Notes: generated by a model from the letters alone, not told the origin. Positions 20,292 through 29,668 are shown, numbered from the stretch's first letter. The stretch: 64,000 bases of DNA from Vibrio qingdaonensis (GCF_026191675.1 NZ_JAKRRY010000010.1:1-64000), one strand, 5' to 3'. A program made the numbers and translations.

Positions 20292-20317
20292 AAAAAGGCG
20301 GTGATACCGCCTTTTTT
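20292..20317. terminator. Terminator of the gsp operon
   Basis: aaaaaggcgg and ccgccttttt pair around GTGATA and end in a T-run on either strand. It can therefore serve gspN (+) and possibly cysQ (-). A second inverted repeat (GGCAACGA at 20339-20346 with TCGTTGCC at 20366-20373) lies just after it, before the cysQ stop. Confidence 0.9.
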
Positions 20318-20389
20318 ACGTCTTGGGTTTGAGTATTTGGGCAACGACTTTAATGATGGTCGTTGTCGTTGCCGCTAAAGAGAAAGACG

Positions 20390-21214
20390 TTACTCTTTTA
20401 TGAGGATGTCGTTCCACGGGAGAGCTTGATCACCAATCACGATAAAGTTGGGATTTTCTAACGTTTCTCTTAAGTTATAAGAAAGCGGTGTTAATTGAGT
20501 GCTAAGAATTGCCCCGCCAGCTTCTTCAACAATGCATTGTGTCGCCGCCGTGTCCCACTCTCCAGTAGGTCCGAGTCTTAAATAACAATCGACAGCGCCT
20601 TCGGCAACGAAGCAGGCTTTTAAGGCTGCAGAGCCCAAAGGAACCAAGTCATAGTTCCAAGCGCTACTCATTTTGTCTGTAATACGGTTGATGTTCTGTC
20701 TACGGCTAATTGCGATAGAGATGGCGTGACTTGCGACTTCGTGCGTGTGTACTTGTATTCTTAAGCTTTCATCCATCTCTGGAATCTTCCACGCCCCTTT
20801 CCCTTGATAAGCATAATAGGTGACACCAGATACGGGCGCATAAACGACACCCATGATAGGCTTGTTATCCCGAACTAGGGCGATGATAGTGGCAAAGTCG
20901 CCGCTACGTGCAATGAACTCTTGCGTCCCATCTAAAGGGTCAACTAACCAATATTCGCGCCACTGAGAACGTTGCTCTAAGCTGATCTCTGCGGCTTCTT
21001 CCGATAAAACGGGGATGTTTGGGGTAAGTTGAGACAACTGCTCCATAATCAACTTATGGGCCGCTAAATCCGCGCTGGTGACGGGGGTATCGTTGTCCTT
21101 GGTATAGGATTCGTAGTCATTTTTTTCATATATATCGAGAATGAGCTGCCCCGCAGAGCGTGCTATTTCAATGACGTCAGGCAAATGATGGGAGAGATCG
21201 TGATTGAGAGTCAT
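20390..21214 (-). CDS. cysQ: 3'(2'),5'-bisphosphate nucleotidase CysQ
   Basis: Hydrolyses 3'-phosphoadenosine 5'-phosphate (pAp) to AMP, relieving the toxic by-product of sulfate assimilation. The 274-residue protein belongs to the magnesium-dependent, lithium-sensitive inositol-monophosphatase fold: SEEA supplies the first metal Glu, WLVDPLDGTQEF (about residues 83-94) is the family signature, and EWDTAATQCIVEEAGG near residue 212 is the second metal motif. It starts 4 bases after the nudE stop on the same strand, so the two form an operon as in E. coli relatives. Confidence 0.95.
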   Translation of the reverse strand: MTLNHDLSHHLPDVIEIARSAGQLILDIYEKNDYESYTKDNDTPVTSADLAAHKLIMEQLSQLTPNIPVLSEEAAEISLEQRSQWREYWLVDPLDGTQEFIARSGDFATIIALVRDNKPIMGVVYAPVSGVTYYAYQGKGAWKIPEMDESLRIQVHTHEVASHAISIAISRRQNINRITDKMSSAWNYDLVPLGSAALKACFVAEGAVDCYLRLGPTGEWDTAATQCIVEEAGGAILSTQLTPLSYNLRETLENPNFIVIGDQALPWNDILIKE

Positions 21215-21218
21215 TACA

Positions 21219-21776
21219 TTACAGCCCCAGAGTGGATTTTAGTCTTAGCATTAACAATAGCGCAGTGATGCTGCGGGCTTCAGAAAAGTCGATGTGCGTG
21301 AGTAATTCATCGGCTTGAGCAAGTGGCCACTTAATCACTTCCAGAGGCTCTGGTTCATCGCCTTCGAGCTTTTCTGGGTAAAGATCTTGTGCGACGAAAA
21401 GTGTCATGCGGCTAGAGAAGTAAGACGGCGCTAAAATAACGTCTTTGAGTGGTGTTAGAGTACGAGCACCAAAACCGATTTCTTCTTTAAGTTCACGTAC
21501 GGCTGCTTGTTCTGCTTCTTCACCCGGGTCGATAAGGCCTTTAGGGAACCCCAACTCATAACGCTCGGTGCCTGCTGCGTACTCACGAACTAATAGAATA
21601 TCGCCATGCTCGGTGATTGGAACCATCATAACGGCATTTCGCCCACTGGGCTTCATGCGTTCGTAGGTTCGCTTAGTCCCATTTGAAAACTGTAAGTCTA
21701 GCGCTTCTATTTTAAAGAGCCTAGATTCAGCGACGGTTTGTTGGGCTAAGATTTCAGGTCCTTGTTTGGACGGCAT
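21219..21776 (-). CDS. nudE: ADP compounds hydrolase NudE
   Basis: Nudix hydrolase acting on ADP-ribose, NADH and Ap3A-like compounds. The Nudix box is complete: GLIDPGEEAEQAAVRELKEE continuing into IGFG. The ATG at 21774-21776 is chosen because AAGGAG lies 7 bases before it, giving 185 residues. A longer reading frame extends 13 codons upstream without such a signal. First gene of the nudE-cysQ operon. Confidence 0.94.
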   Translation of the reverse strand: MPSKQGPEILAQQTVAESRLFKIEALDLQFSNGTKRTYERMKPSGRNAVMMVPITEHGDILLVREYAAGTERYELGFPKGLIDPGEEAEQAAVRELKEEIGFGARTLTPLKDVILAPSYFSSRMTLFVAQDLYPEKLEGDEPEPLEVIKWPLAQADELLTHIDFSEARSITALLLMLRLKSTLGL

Positions 21777-21840
21777 GGGGGTTCTCCTTAGCATGTGCAA
21801 TGATAGCGAGACCATCGCGAAGCATTGATTGTAGTGGTTA

Positions 21841-21872
21841 ATATATACCTAAGTAACTTCAAGATGCTAGGT
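21841..21872. repeat. Possible interspersed-repeat fragment
   Basis: The segment with tacctaagtaacttcaagat (21846-21865) resembles, from memory, a short dispersed sequence found between genes in vibrio genomes. There is only one copy in the window, so the call cannot be supported here. Confidence 0.25.
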
Positions 21873-21958
21873 TCTGTGACAATTACTTATGGTGGGTGTC
21901 GTGTTTGAGTTTGCTAGGAAGGGGGGGATAATCTGCGATGCGGTGGTGAAGAAAAATA

Positions 21959-21995
21959 AAAGCGGCGCGTAAAGGTTAACGTTACGCGCCGCTTT
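21959..21995 (-). terminator. Terminator downstream of nfuA
   Basis: aaagcggcgcgtaa and ttacgcgccgcttt form a 14-bp stem. On the minus strand it is followed by a T-rich tract (TTTATTTTTC). It ends the nfuA message 45 bases past the stop. Confidence 0.9.
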
Positions 21996-22040
21996 AGGCA
22001 TTACTGTCTTACTCGATGGTAAGCCACCTATTGGGTGGTA

Positions 22041-22628
22041 TTAGTAGTAAGAGTGCTCGCCACGATCGTGCTCGGTCATGTCACGAACCGCGCTTAACTC
22101 ACCAGAAAACTCTTCAAGCAGTTGCTTTTCGATGCCTTCTTTTAGTGTGACGTCGACCATGGAACAGCCATTACAGCCGCCGCCAAACTGAACGATAGCA
22201 ATCCCCTCTGGCGTAATTTCCATTAGGCTAACGTGACCACCATGGCCTGCTAATTGCGGATTAACTTGTGTTTGAATCGCGTACTCAACACGTTCCATTA
22301 GCGGAGCATCATCAGAGACTTTGCGCATTTTTGCATTTGGCGCTTTTAGCGTCAGTTGAGAGCCCATTTTGTCAGTGACAAAATCAATTTCAGCATCTTC
22401 AAGAAATGGCAGAGAAAGCTCATCAACGTAGGCTGTTAGGACTTCATACTTGAATTCAGTATCGTTGCTTTCAACGGCTTCTGGTGGGCAATATGACACA
22501 CCACACTCTGCATTTTGTGTTCCTGGGTTCACAACGAAGACGCGGATGCTGGTACCTTCTGGCTGTTGTGCCAGAAGTTTTGAAAAGTGGCTTTGTGCAC
22601 TTTCTGTAATAGTAATTGGATTTGACAC
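22041..22628 (-). CDS. nfuA: Fe-S biogenesis protein NfuA
   Basis: Iron-sulfur carrier that delivers 4Fe-4S clusters to target enzymes, especially under oxidative stress or iron limitation. The GTG at 22628 gives 195 residues ([15 protein letters not shown]...), matching the usual 191-195. The N-terminal degenerate A-type domain includes [12 protein letters not shown], and the C-terminal Nfu domain carries the cluster-binding CxxC in [11 protein letters not shown] (about residue 150). A longer reading frame runs 22 codons upstream but is not family-like. In E. coli nfuA also neighbours the comF-like gntX and bioH, as here. Confidence 0.95.
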   Translation of the reverse strand: MSNPITITESAQSHFSKLLAQQPEGTSIRVFVVNPGTQNAECGVSYCPPEAVESNDTEFKYEVLTAYVDELSLPFLEDAEIDFVTDKMGSQLTLKAPNAKMRKVSDDAPLMERVEYAIQTQVNPQLAGHGGHVSLMEITPEGIAIVQFGGGCNGCSMVDVTLKEGIEKQLLEEFSGELSAVRDMTEHDRGEHSYY

Positions 22629-22742
22629 GACGAGTACCCGAGTAATTTTGTAGGTTATTACCGCTATTCTACTCTTGAACCAAGAGGATGCCAAAATTTT
22701 TTGCTCACGGCTCGTACAATATGTGTCGTCGAGTGCAGTGAA

Positions 22743-23492
22743 TTAATTTGGCGTGCGGCACAGACAGTAAATATCAATTTTTTCTACGCCCACTTCAAGT
22801 AATAATTGGCTTAAATGCTTAACCGTCGCGCCAGTTGTGACCACATCATCAATAATGGCAACATGTTTGGCTGTGGGGGCATGTTGCAAAGTAAAGGCCT
22901 TGCCTACGTTATTGAGTCTTGCTTGCCGGTTAAGTGATTTTTGTGTCGGTGTATTCATTCGTTTATGAAACACCTGTTCTCCTAGATAGCTGTTAGGCCA
23001 CAAGGCGTGCATTTGTTTTGCCATTAAATAGCTGAGGTTAAAGCCTCGCCATAGTTCTTGATGCCAGATCATTGGCACAGGAATGAGTACCGGAGCGGGG
23101 TCTGGAATGCGTTGCTGGAGTTTTTGTATAAGTGGCGGCAATAACCAAAACTGACGTTGATGTTTTATTTTTTGAATAAAGAGTGAAAGCGGAAATTGAT
23201 AGTCCCCTAAACAAACAACCCTTTGCCATGGTGGCGGCAATTTGAGGCATTCACCACATACTGACTGTTCATTGAGAAATTGTTCATTGAGACATTGTGC
23301 ACTGAGAATCGGCAAGGCGCAGCGCAGGCAGCGTAGTGTGTCATCTTCGATATAAGACTGGCAATAGTGGCACCAAAGATTATGACCAAGCGAATGAGGG
23401 ATGCCAAGGCCGCATATATGGCATCGCTTACGTATGGGAGTAAAATTATGCATGACGCTACCCGTTGAGGTTTGTAAGATAGCGATTAGCAT
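22743..23492 (-). CDS. comF: ComF family phosphoribosyltransferase-like protein
   Basis: A 249-residue protein with an N-terminal zinc-ribbon region (CHICGLGIP, CHYC, CLRC, CGEC) and a C-terminal type I phosphoribosyltransferase fold with the PRPP-binding IIDDVVTTGATV (about residues 217-228). Relatives are ComF of competent bacteria and GntX of E. coli. In naturally competent vibrios a ComF-like protein is needed for DNA uptake into the cytosol, so a competence role is plausible but inferred. The start is uncertain: the ATG at 23492 and another at 23453 both lack a good ribosome-binding site. It is divergent from bioH with a 45-base gap. Confidence 0.87.
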   Translation of the reverse strand: MLIAILQTSTGSVMHNFTPIRKRCHICGLGIPHSLGHNLWCHYCQSYIEDDTLRCLRCALPILSAQCLNEQFLNEQSVCGECLKLPPPWQRVVCLGDYQFPLSLFIQKIKHQRQFWLLPPLIQKLQQRIPDPAPVLIPVPMIWHQELWRGFNLSYLMAKQMHALWPNSYLGEQVFHKRMNTPTQKSLNRQARLNNVGKAFTLQHAPTAKHVAIIDDVVTTGATVKHLSQLLLEVGVEKIDIYCLCRTPN

Positions 23493-23537
23493 GAAGCAAA
23501 ATTCAATCGAGAAAGTTGTAATTCAGTAGGAGAAAAT

Positions 23538-24305
23538 GTGAGTCAAGATGTGAAAGTGCACTGGCAAACAGAAGGGCAAGGCCCTGATTTGGTTTTGATC
23601 CATGGTTGGGGGATGAATGGTGCGGTCTGGGAGCAGTGCATACCGAAATTAAAAGACAGCTTCACGGTACATGTCGTGGATCTACCCGGTTACGGCTTAA
23701 GTGGTGAAGTGTCATGCCAATCATTTTCTGACTTGATAACCCTTGTCCTAGAAGGCGCGCCATCGAGAGCGATTTGGTTAGGGTGGTCGCTTGGAGGGCT
23801 GGTGGCCACACAGATTGCCAATCAGCATCCAGATCGTGTTGCACAATTAGTGACGTTAGCGAGCTCCCCGAAATTTTCGCAACAATTACCATGGAGAGGG
23901 ATAAAGCAGGAGGTGTTGAATGCCTTCACTGAGCAGTTGTCCGCAAATTTTACCTTAACGATTGAGCGCTTTATGGCACTGCAAGCGATGGGGAGTCCTA
24001 GTGCTCGCAAGGATGTAAAACAGTTGAAAGAGGCGGTTTTATCTCGTCCAATGCCGGCACCGGAGGCGCTTCATTTAGGTTTAGATTGGCTAGGGAGTCT
24101 AGACCTACGTCAAGCTTTACGAGAAATCGATATCCCGGTTCATCGTTGGTATGGTCGCCTAGATGGCTTAGTACCAGTGAAAGTCGCTGATGTGCTGGAC
24201 TCTGAAATGAGTGCACATGATTCTCATGTGTTTACTGGTTCCTCTCATGCTCCCTTTATTACTGAATTAGATAACTTTGTCGGAAAGCTAAAGTCTCTCC
24301 TCTAG
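23538..24305 (+). CDS. bioH: Pimeloyl-ACP methyl ester esterase BioH
   Basis: Releases pimeloyl-ACP from its methyl ester, completing the pimelate arm of biotin synthesis. The 255-residue alpha/beta hydrolase has the oxyanion segment LIHGWGMN (about residues 19-26), the nucleophile elbow GWSLGG (Ser near residue 81), the catalytic Asp in GRLDGLVP (near 206) and His in SSHAPF (near 234). GTG start at 23538 after an AGGAG-type ribosome-binding site. Biotin made through this step is used by AccB, also in this window. Confidence 0.95.
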   Translation: MSQDVKVHWQTEGQGPDLVLIHGWGMNGAVWEQCIPKLKDSFTVHVVDLPGYGLSGEVSCQSFSDLITLVLEGAPSRAIWLGWSLGGLVATQIANQHPDRVAQLVTLASSPKFSQQLPWRGIKQEVLNAFTEQLSANFTLTIERFMALQAMGSPSARKDVKQLKEAVLSRPMPAPEALHLGLDWLGSLDLRQALREIDIPVHRWYGRLDGLVPVKVADVLDSEMSAHDSHVFTGSSHAPFITELDNFVGKLKSLL

Positions 24306-24311
24306 TTCGAC

Positions 24312-24335
24312 AAACCATAAATGTGTTGGTTTTTT
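24312..24335 (+). terminator. Weak terminator downstream of bioH
   Basis: aaacca and tggttt can pair across a 9-base loop and are followed by T residues. The stem is short, so the call is tentative. Confidence 0.4.
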
Positions 24336-24347
24336 ATTCTAATTAGG

Positions 24348-24374
24348 TAAAGATTTTCACAAATATTCCGATAC
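24348..24374 (+). promoter_or_regulatory. Putative FliA (sigma-28) promoter
   Basis: TAAAGATT at 24348-24355, then exactly 11 bases, then TCCGATAC at 24367-24374. The flagellar sigma consensus is TAAAGTTT-N11-GCCGATAA; the -35 matches 7 of 8 and the -10 matches 6 of 8. It lies about 175 bases upstream of the unknown gene at 24549. Confidence 0.5.
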
Positions 24375-24548
24375 GATAAAGAGACAGTATGTTTTAAATT
24401 GTAATAGCAGCCTATAAATCTAAGCGGCTATTGCTCTATGGTTGGCGTATTACGTCGCATGCATAAATGTGAATGATACGTCGTCATTTGTAACCCACTA
24501 AATTGTGCAGTATTAGTTATTTTCACTCAATTGAGAGGAGAGTGATAA

Positions 24549-24998
24549 GTGATAGTGTCGCCCAATAACATCAGTGCGCCTGTGGTGGCTTCTTCTGTTA
24601 ATCCACAAACAGAGCAAGCAGCCCGTGATAATAAGGTTCGTGAGCCAATTATCCCTACGGTTGAGCTTGCAAGAACCAATGCGGAACGTCGTATTAATGA
24701 AGAGGAAAAGCGGCGCAAACGAAATGCTTGGGATCCGGCTGAGCATCCCGAATATGACGACGATAATGAGCCGCGTTCCACAAGCGATCCTATTCAACGT
24801 TTGTTTCAGCTGTTGGCATTGAATACCTACAGTGCGTCACAAGGAAAAGGATACGCAATGCGTTTTCGCTTACCGCAAAAAATACTCAAAGCGGCCATTA
24901 TGGAAGGGAGAATGGCAAAGCGACGTACCGTTATTCGCTACCATTATGGTCATGCGGTTGCGCCGAATACGCCCTCTGATATTATTGCGGTAACGTAA
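24549..24998 (+). CDS. Conserved hypothetical protein, function unknown
   Basis: I do not recognise a domain in this 149-residue protein. It has no signal peptide or membrane helix. Residues about 15-80 are highly charged and probably disordered or helical (a run rich in E, R, K around ERRINEEEKRRKR, then an acidic DDDNEPR patch). Residues about 85-149 look more folded and basic, with a YHYGHAV segment near residue 130. GTG start at 24549 with GAGGAG (24535-24540); a second GTG two codons later is possible. A FliA-like promoter match lies upstream, hinting at the flagellar regulon. Convergent with tex. Confidence 0.72.
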   Translation: MIVSPNNISAPVVASSVNPQTEQAARDNKVREPIIPTVELARTNAERRINEEEKRRKRNAWDPAEHPEYDDDNEPRSTSDPIQRLFQLLALNTYSASQGKGYAMRFRLPQKILKAAIMEGRMAKRRTVIRYHYGHAVAPNTPSDIIAVT

Positions 24999-25024
24999 AA
25001 AGAGCACAAATTGTGCTCTTTTTA
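24997..25024. terminator. Bidirectional terminator
   Basis: aaaaagagcacaa and ttgtgctcttttt form a near-perfect palindromic hairpin with A- and T-tracts on both sides. It separates the convergent unknown gene (+) and tex (-). Confidence 0.9.
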
Positions 25025-25073
25025 TTATCCATGCCCTTTTTATTACGGGCATGAGGATGACGATGGATTGCGG

Positions 25074-27404
25074 TTATTTTTTTGCTTTAGCAAATGCAGC
25101 CGCGAAGGCTCCACCCATCGCATTGCCACCAGTCTCTGCTCGCGGCTGACGCGGCTTAGAAGCGGCTTTTGTCGTAGAAGTCGTCTTGTTATTTTGACCG
25201 CCCGAGCGAGAGGTTCGATTATCTTGTCCTGGCTCGTCGTTCAGGCGCATGGAAAGCCCGATACGTTTTCGAGCCGCATCCACTTCCATAACCTTTACTT
25301 TGACAATATCGCCCGCTTTCACCACTTCGCGAGGGTCTGAAACATAGCGATCGGTCAATGCTGAAATATGAACTAAGCCATCTTGGTGCACACCAATATC
25401 GACGAAGGCACCAAAATTGGCGACATTCGAGACAACACCTTCCAGAATCATTCCTGGCTCTAAATCAGCAACGGTGTTCACCCCTTCTGCAAACGTCGCA
25501 GTTTTAAACTCTGGTCTTGGATCTCGGCCAGGTTTGTCGAGTTCTTTGATGATGTCAGTGACGGTGGGTAAACCAAAAACATCATTGGTGTAATCGATGG
25601 CACTCAATGACGTTAGAAAAGCACTGTCGCCGAGTAATGAATTCAATGGGCGATGCGTTTTTTCAGCAATCGTTTTGACTACGGGGTAGGCCTCTGGGTG
25701 AACAGAAGAGGCATCTAATGGGTTCTTGCCATCCATTATGCGTAAGAAGCCAGCACATTGCTCAAATGCTTTTGGCCCTAAACGAGCGACTTTTTTGAGC
25801 GTAGTACGAGCGTCAAAACGGCCGTGCTCATCACGGTAGTCGACAATGTTTTGCGCCAAGGTTGTTGATAAGCCTGCGACTCTGGTGAGTAGGGCGGATG
25901 ATGCTGTATTAACGTCGACCCCTACCGCATTTACACAGTCCTCAACCACAGCATCAAGGCGCTTTGCGAGCATGGTTTGGCTAACATCGTGCTGGTATTG
26001 ACCCACACCAATTGACTTAGGGTCAATTTTTACCAACTCTGCGAGTGGGTCTTGCAGTCGGCGAGCAATGGACACTGCGCCACGTAGAGAGACATCCATG
26101 TTCGGAAACTCTTTTGCTGCGAGTTCTGAAGCCGAATAGACCGATGCACCCGCTTCACTGACAATGATTTTTTGTACTTTATGGTTGCCACGTTTAATTA
26201 CGTCAGCGGCAAAGCTATCGGTTTCACGTGATGCCGTGCCGTTACCGATAGCAATGAGGTCAACATTAAATTGTTGGATAAGCTTATCGATGATGTGTGC
26301 AGATTTATCGTATTGCTTTTGCGGCACGTGAGGATAAATAACATCGGTGGCCAAAACCTTACCAGTGGCATCTACCACCGCAACTTTACAGCCAGTTCGT
26401 AAACCTGGGTCTAAACCAAGAGTGGCGCGAGGACCCGCAGGTGCCGCCATGAGTAAGTCTTTTAGGTTCGTCGCGAAGACCTCAATAGCCTCGACTTCAG
26501 AGCGTTCTTTTAGCGCGCCCATTAATTCTGTTTCCATGTGCATCGATACTTTGATACGCCATGACCAGCTGATAACTTGTTTGCGCCAAACGTCGGCAGC
26601 CGCGGTACTAAGGTGAATGCCATAGTGCTGGGCAATCAGGGTCTCACAGTATGATTCTCTTACTTTCTCCTCATTTGCTGGATCAGCGTTGAGGGAAAGT
26701 TGCAGGTAGCCTTCATTTCGGCCGCGCAGCATAGCGAGCGCTCGATGAGAAGGTACTTTGCTAATCGCTTCATTGTGCTCGAAGTAATCTTTGAATTTTT
26801 CACCTTCACTTTCTTTACCCGCGATCACGCGAGAGGTGAGCTCCGCATGGCTGGTTAAATAGCGGCGAACCTTATCGAGTAAGCTCGCGTCTTCAGCGAT
26901 GCGCTCCATAATAATGGCACGGGCACCATCAAGCGCGGCTTTGCTATCGGCAATGCCTTTTGCAGCGTCAATATAGCGCTGAGCCGAACTTTCAGGCTCA
27001 TTATCTGGCTGCAACCAAAGGCGATCAGCGAGCGGCTCTAAACCGGCCTCAATAGCAATTTGTCCTTTAGTGCGACGTTTTGGTTTGTAAGGTAAGTAGA
27101 GATCTTCAAGACGAGTCTTACTGTCAGCCTCATTAATTTCATTGGCTAATGAGGCGGAGAGTTTGCCTTGTTCATCAATGGATTTAAGGATGGTTTGACG
27201 TCGGTCGTCGAGCTCTCGTAAGTAGCTCAGGCGCGAATCCAGTGAGCGAAGCTGAGTATCATCAAGCCCCCCCGTGACTTCTTTCCGATAGCGAGCGATA
27301 AAAGGAACAGTATTACCGTCATCAATCAGTGTGACAGCAGCTTCTACTTGCTTTGGGCTGACGCTCAGCTCTTTAGCAATCAGTTGACAGATAGCGTGGC
27401 TCAT
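25074..27404 (-). CDS. tex: RNA-binding transcription accessory protein Tex (YhgF)
   Basis: Conserved nucleic-acid-binding protein that affects transcription and virulence genes in several bacteria. The 776 residues carry an N-terminal helical Tex domain, a YqgF/RNase H-like domain (about residues 325-460, [17 protein letters not shown]), helix-hairpin-helix units (about 490-560) and an S1 RNA-binding domain (about 650-720, [21 protein letters not shown]). The C-terminal about 50 residues are low-complexity, rich in S, T, K, N and A. In E. coli yhgF lies elsewhere in the gnt/feo region. The ATG has only a weak GAGA signal. Confidence 0.95.
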   Translation of the reverse strand: MSHAICQLIAKELSVSPKQVEAAVTLIDDGNTVPFIARYRKEVTGGLDDTQLRSLDSRLSYLRELDDRRQTILKSIDEQGKLSASLANEINEADSKTRLEDLYLPYKPKRRTKGQIAIEAGLEPLADRLWLQPDNEPESSAQRYIDAAKGIADSKAALDGARAIIMERIAEDASLLDKVRRYLTSHAELTSRVIAGKESEGEKFKDYFEHNEAISKVPSHRALAMLRGRNEGYLQLSLNADPANEEKVRESYCETLIAQHYGIHLSTAAADVWRKQVISWSWRIKVSMHMETELMGALKERSEVEAIEVFATNLKDLLMAAPAGPRATLGLDPGLRTGCKVAVVDATGKVLATDVIYPHVPQKQYDKSAHIIDKLIQQFNVDLIAIGNGTASRETDSFAADVIKRGNHKVQKIIVSEAGASVYSASELAAKEFPNMDVSLRGAVSIARRLQDPLAELVKIDPKSIGVGQYQHDVSQTMLAKRLDAVVEDCVNAVGVDVNTASSALLTRVAGLSTTLAQNIVDYRDEHGRFDARTTLKKVARLGPKAFEQCAGFLRIMDGKNPLDASSVHPEAYPVVKTIAEKTHRPLNSLLGDSAFLTSLSAIDYTNDVFGLPTVTDIIKELDKPGRDPRPEFKTATFAEGVNTVADLEPGMILEGVVSNVANFGAFVDIGVHQDGLVHISALTDRYVSDPREVVKAGDIVKVKVMEVDAARKRIGLSMRLNDEPGQDNRTSRSGGQNNKTTSTTKAASKPRQPRAETGGNAMGGAFAAAFAKAKK

Positions 27405-27682
27405 CCGTGTATTCTCTTTTTGTTATGTGAGAGAAAGGAATGCTCCCTTCCTTGATATCTTTAGGATATAAGGGCTCGAAAGCAAGTTTGCAATTGCTCG
27501 GTCATTTTTCTCTGCATGACAGAGGTGAAAATAGCTGTAGATTTGCTAATTTATTGATATGCGCGTGGATATTCCGTTAGTTTTCTGTAAAGTTAAAAGA
27601 AGGCAGGGAGAAATTAGGATGCTCGTTGTCTTATATGAAGTGGATACCATTAGTCGGTCGGTCAGTGAATGGATGTATTATA

Positions 27683-29572
27683 ATGAAGAAATCAGCAATT
27701 AAATTGGCGTTAATTCTTGCCTCTATGACCAGTGGGTGGGCAATGGCTGCACCTGATCTTTCTACGACTCAAGCACCGCTACTCACGATCGAGAATAAGA
27801 TCGTCTTAGGTCGTGTTGAAAGTGTTTATTATCAAAGTATTGAAGCATTAGAAGGCGTACCATTTGTCGGAAAAATTGACACCGGTGCTGACACGACTTC
27901 GATGCATGCTGAGGATATTGAAGTCATCAGTAACAACCCTAAATATCAAGGGCTCAGTAATGAAAAGCTGCTGCAAACCATTGTCGATGAATATGGTGGC
28001 TCAGCGAGCGACTGGTGGCTAGAAGAGTTTGACAATGAACAGCGTAACTTCCAAGGCATTGTACGCTTTTCAGTACGCCACCCTTACACCGGTGAAAAAA
28101 TCACATTGGAACGTCCGTTGACGAGAACGAGTGTGATTCGAAGCCGCACCAGCAGCACCCCAATCTATCGTCCGGTAGTGACCCTTCCAATGACCATTGC
28201 GGGAAAAACCGTTGAAACAGAAGTAAACCTGACCGATCGCAGTGGATTTAGTGCGCCTATTTTAATTGGCAAAACTTTCTTAGCCAATAACGCTTGGGTG
28301 ATGGCTGGGTATGATTATTTGCAAGCGCAGAAAGACGCGCAGGTGATTGGTCGTCGCGAAGTGGGTTCTGTAGACGGCGTGAATGTCGATGTAAGCCTTT
28401 CACTCAAGAATAATTACAGCATCTTGAACGCACAGAATATTCAAGTGAACCAAAAAGACGGCAGTGTTACTTTTGATTTAGTGGGTAAGGATAAGGAATC
28501 AAAATCGGTGACGTATCCTTTGGTGAAGATGTTGTCGATGGGCGATAATGAGTACCCAATGGTTTACGTGACCTTTAAAGGGGAAAAAGAATTTGAGCAG
28601 CCAATTTTGGTCTATCTAAAAGACCGTTCGAAAAATAGCACTCAATTGCGTCTAGGTTTGAATACGATAAATCAGCATTTCATTATCGACACTCAAGCTA
28701 AGAATAAACTGACAAAGAAAAAGCAAAGCTTTAAAGCGCGAATGAGTGACAGCCCACTTGTTGTTTCTCCGGTTGAAACATTGATTTTAGATGGGCACAA
28801 ATTGGATGCTGAGCCTTCTTTTACAGTTAGCACCCCTTTGCTTAAGGTCGCCAGCTTTGAAATGATTGAGGCGAAAGGGCGAGATAAAGTTGAGTACTAC
28901 CTCTCTAATGATCTTGGAAATGATGAGATTATTCGTAAAACCATTTTGCGAAAAATTAAAGTGGGTGACACGGTGAGACCCGTTGTAGATGGTGAGTTCA
29001 TTGTGGGAGGCAAAGACGTTAATGTTGAATTTGCTTTAGAGGCGCTGGATAGTGACGAAGGCGACCAGCCGTATTTTGTCATTGGCAAGAAAGCCAAGAA
29101 GTCCGGCGTATTAGTGAATACACGTAGTGAAAATTTGCTTGATGCGTACCCTGTATTCACGGCGGGACATATTGAGAATGCAACCGTCGAAGGGCTACAA
29201 TTTCCAGTTAAATTAGACACTGGTGCTGATGTGAGTTCGATGAATGCACTGGATATCAAACAGTTTGAGAAAGATGGTAAAAACATGGTGACATTTACCT
29301 ATGCCAATGACATGGGGATGAAGCAGACGTTTACTCGTGAAGTGGTCGACGTTATGCGTATCAAGGCCAAGCAAGGTGAAAAAGCCAATGTCCGCCCTGT
29401 TGTTGACATGAGAGTGAAGTTAGGGGATGTGGAGAAAACCATAAGAGTGAATCTACAAGACCGTTCTCGCTTTCATTACAGCATGATTTTGGGTAAAAAC
29501 TTCCTCAAGTATGGGGTAGTGGTGAGTAGTGATGAAAACTTTTTACTTGGTAACGAGATTGGTAGTCACTAA
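27683..29572 (+). CDS. Secreted four-repeat retropepsin-like (putative zinc/aspartic) protease
   Basis: A 629-residue exported protein with a signal peptide of about 23 residues (MKKSAIKLALILASMTSGW, cut after AMA). It belongs to the family often annotated 'ATP-dependent zinc protease' (RimK-associated retropepsin-like fold). By eye the body is four tandem copies of one unit: about residues 60-212, 235-336, 376-480 and 509-626. Each ends in an R-PVV/DRS/hydrophobic-GK pattern. Only units 1 and 4 keep the catalytic DTGAD (D66 and D512), with ILIGKTFL and MILGKNFL matching the retropepsin second loop. Units 2 and 3 have lost it. ATG 27683 is preferred to one 19 codons upstream because it alone gives a proper signal peptide. 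Activity and substrate are unknown. Confidence 0.8.
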   Translation: MKKSAIKLALILASMTSGWAMAAPDLSTTQAPLLTIENKIVLGRVESVYYQSIEALEGVPFVGKIDTGADTTSMHAEDIEVISNNPKYQGLSNEKLLQTIVDEYGGSASDWWLEEFDNEQRNFQGIVRFSVRHPYTGEKITLERPLTRTSVIRSRTSSTPIYRPVVTLPMTIAGKTVETEVNLTDRSGFSAPILIGKTFLANNAWVMAGYDYLQAQKDAQVIGRREVGSVDGVNVDVSLSLKNNYSILNAQNIQVNQKDGSVTFDLVGKDKESKSVTYPLVKMLSMGDNEYPMVYVTFKGEKEFEQPILVYLKDRSKNSTQLRLGLNTINQHFIIDTQAKNKLTKKKQSFKARMSDSPLVVSPVETLILDGHKLDAEPSFTVSTPLLKVASFEMIEAKGRDKVEYYLSNDLGNDEIIRKTILRKIKVGDTVRPVVDGEFIVGGKDVNVEFALEALDSDEGDQPYFVIGKKAKKSGVLVNTRSENLLDAYPVFTAGHIENATVEGLQFPVKLDTGADVSSMNALDIKQFEKDGKNMVTFTYANDMGMKQTFTREVVDVMRIKAKQGEKANVRPVVDMRVKLGDVEKTIRVNLQDRSRFHYSMILGKNFLKYGVVVSSDENFLLGNEIGSH

Positions 29573-29610
29573 AACTACGTTATCGATAGAATAAGAAATC
29601 GCCGTAAAAT

Positions 29611-29646
29611 AAAAAGCGCCAGTGAGGCTTCTCACTGGCGCTTTTT
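29611..29646. terminator. Bidirectional terminator
   Basis: aaaaagcgccagtgag and ctcactggcgcttttt form a 16-bp perfect stem with a 4-base loop between convergent genes. It can stop both the protease message and the CNNM-gene message. Confidence 0.95.
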
Positions 29647-29668
29647 GGTATCGTTATGAAGCTAGAAG

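Noticed and set aside
23265-23310. Short internal direct repeat in comF encoding LNEQFLNEQ
   Set aside because: Only a two-unit local repeat within a coding region; no sign of a mobile or regulatory element.
24549-24998. Annotation of the 149-residue protein as a Lon-type protease, a name I recall for similar vibrio genes
   Set aside because: It has no Walker motifs and no Ser-Lys protease signature, so no such function is supported.
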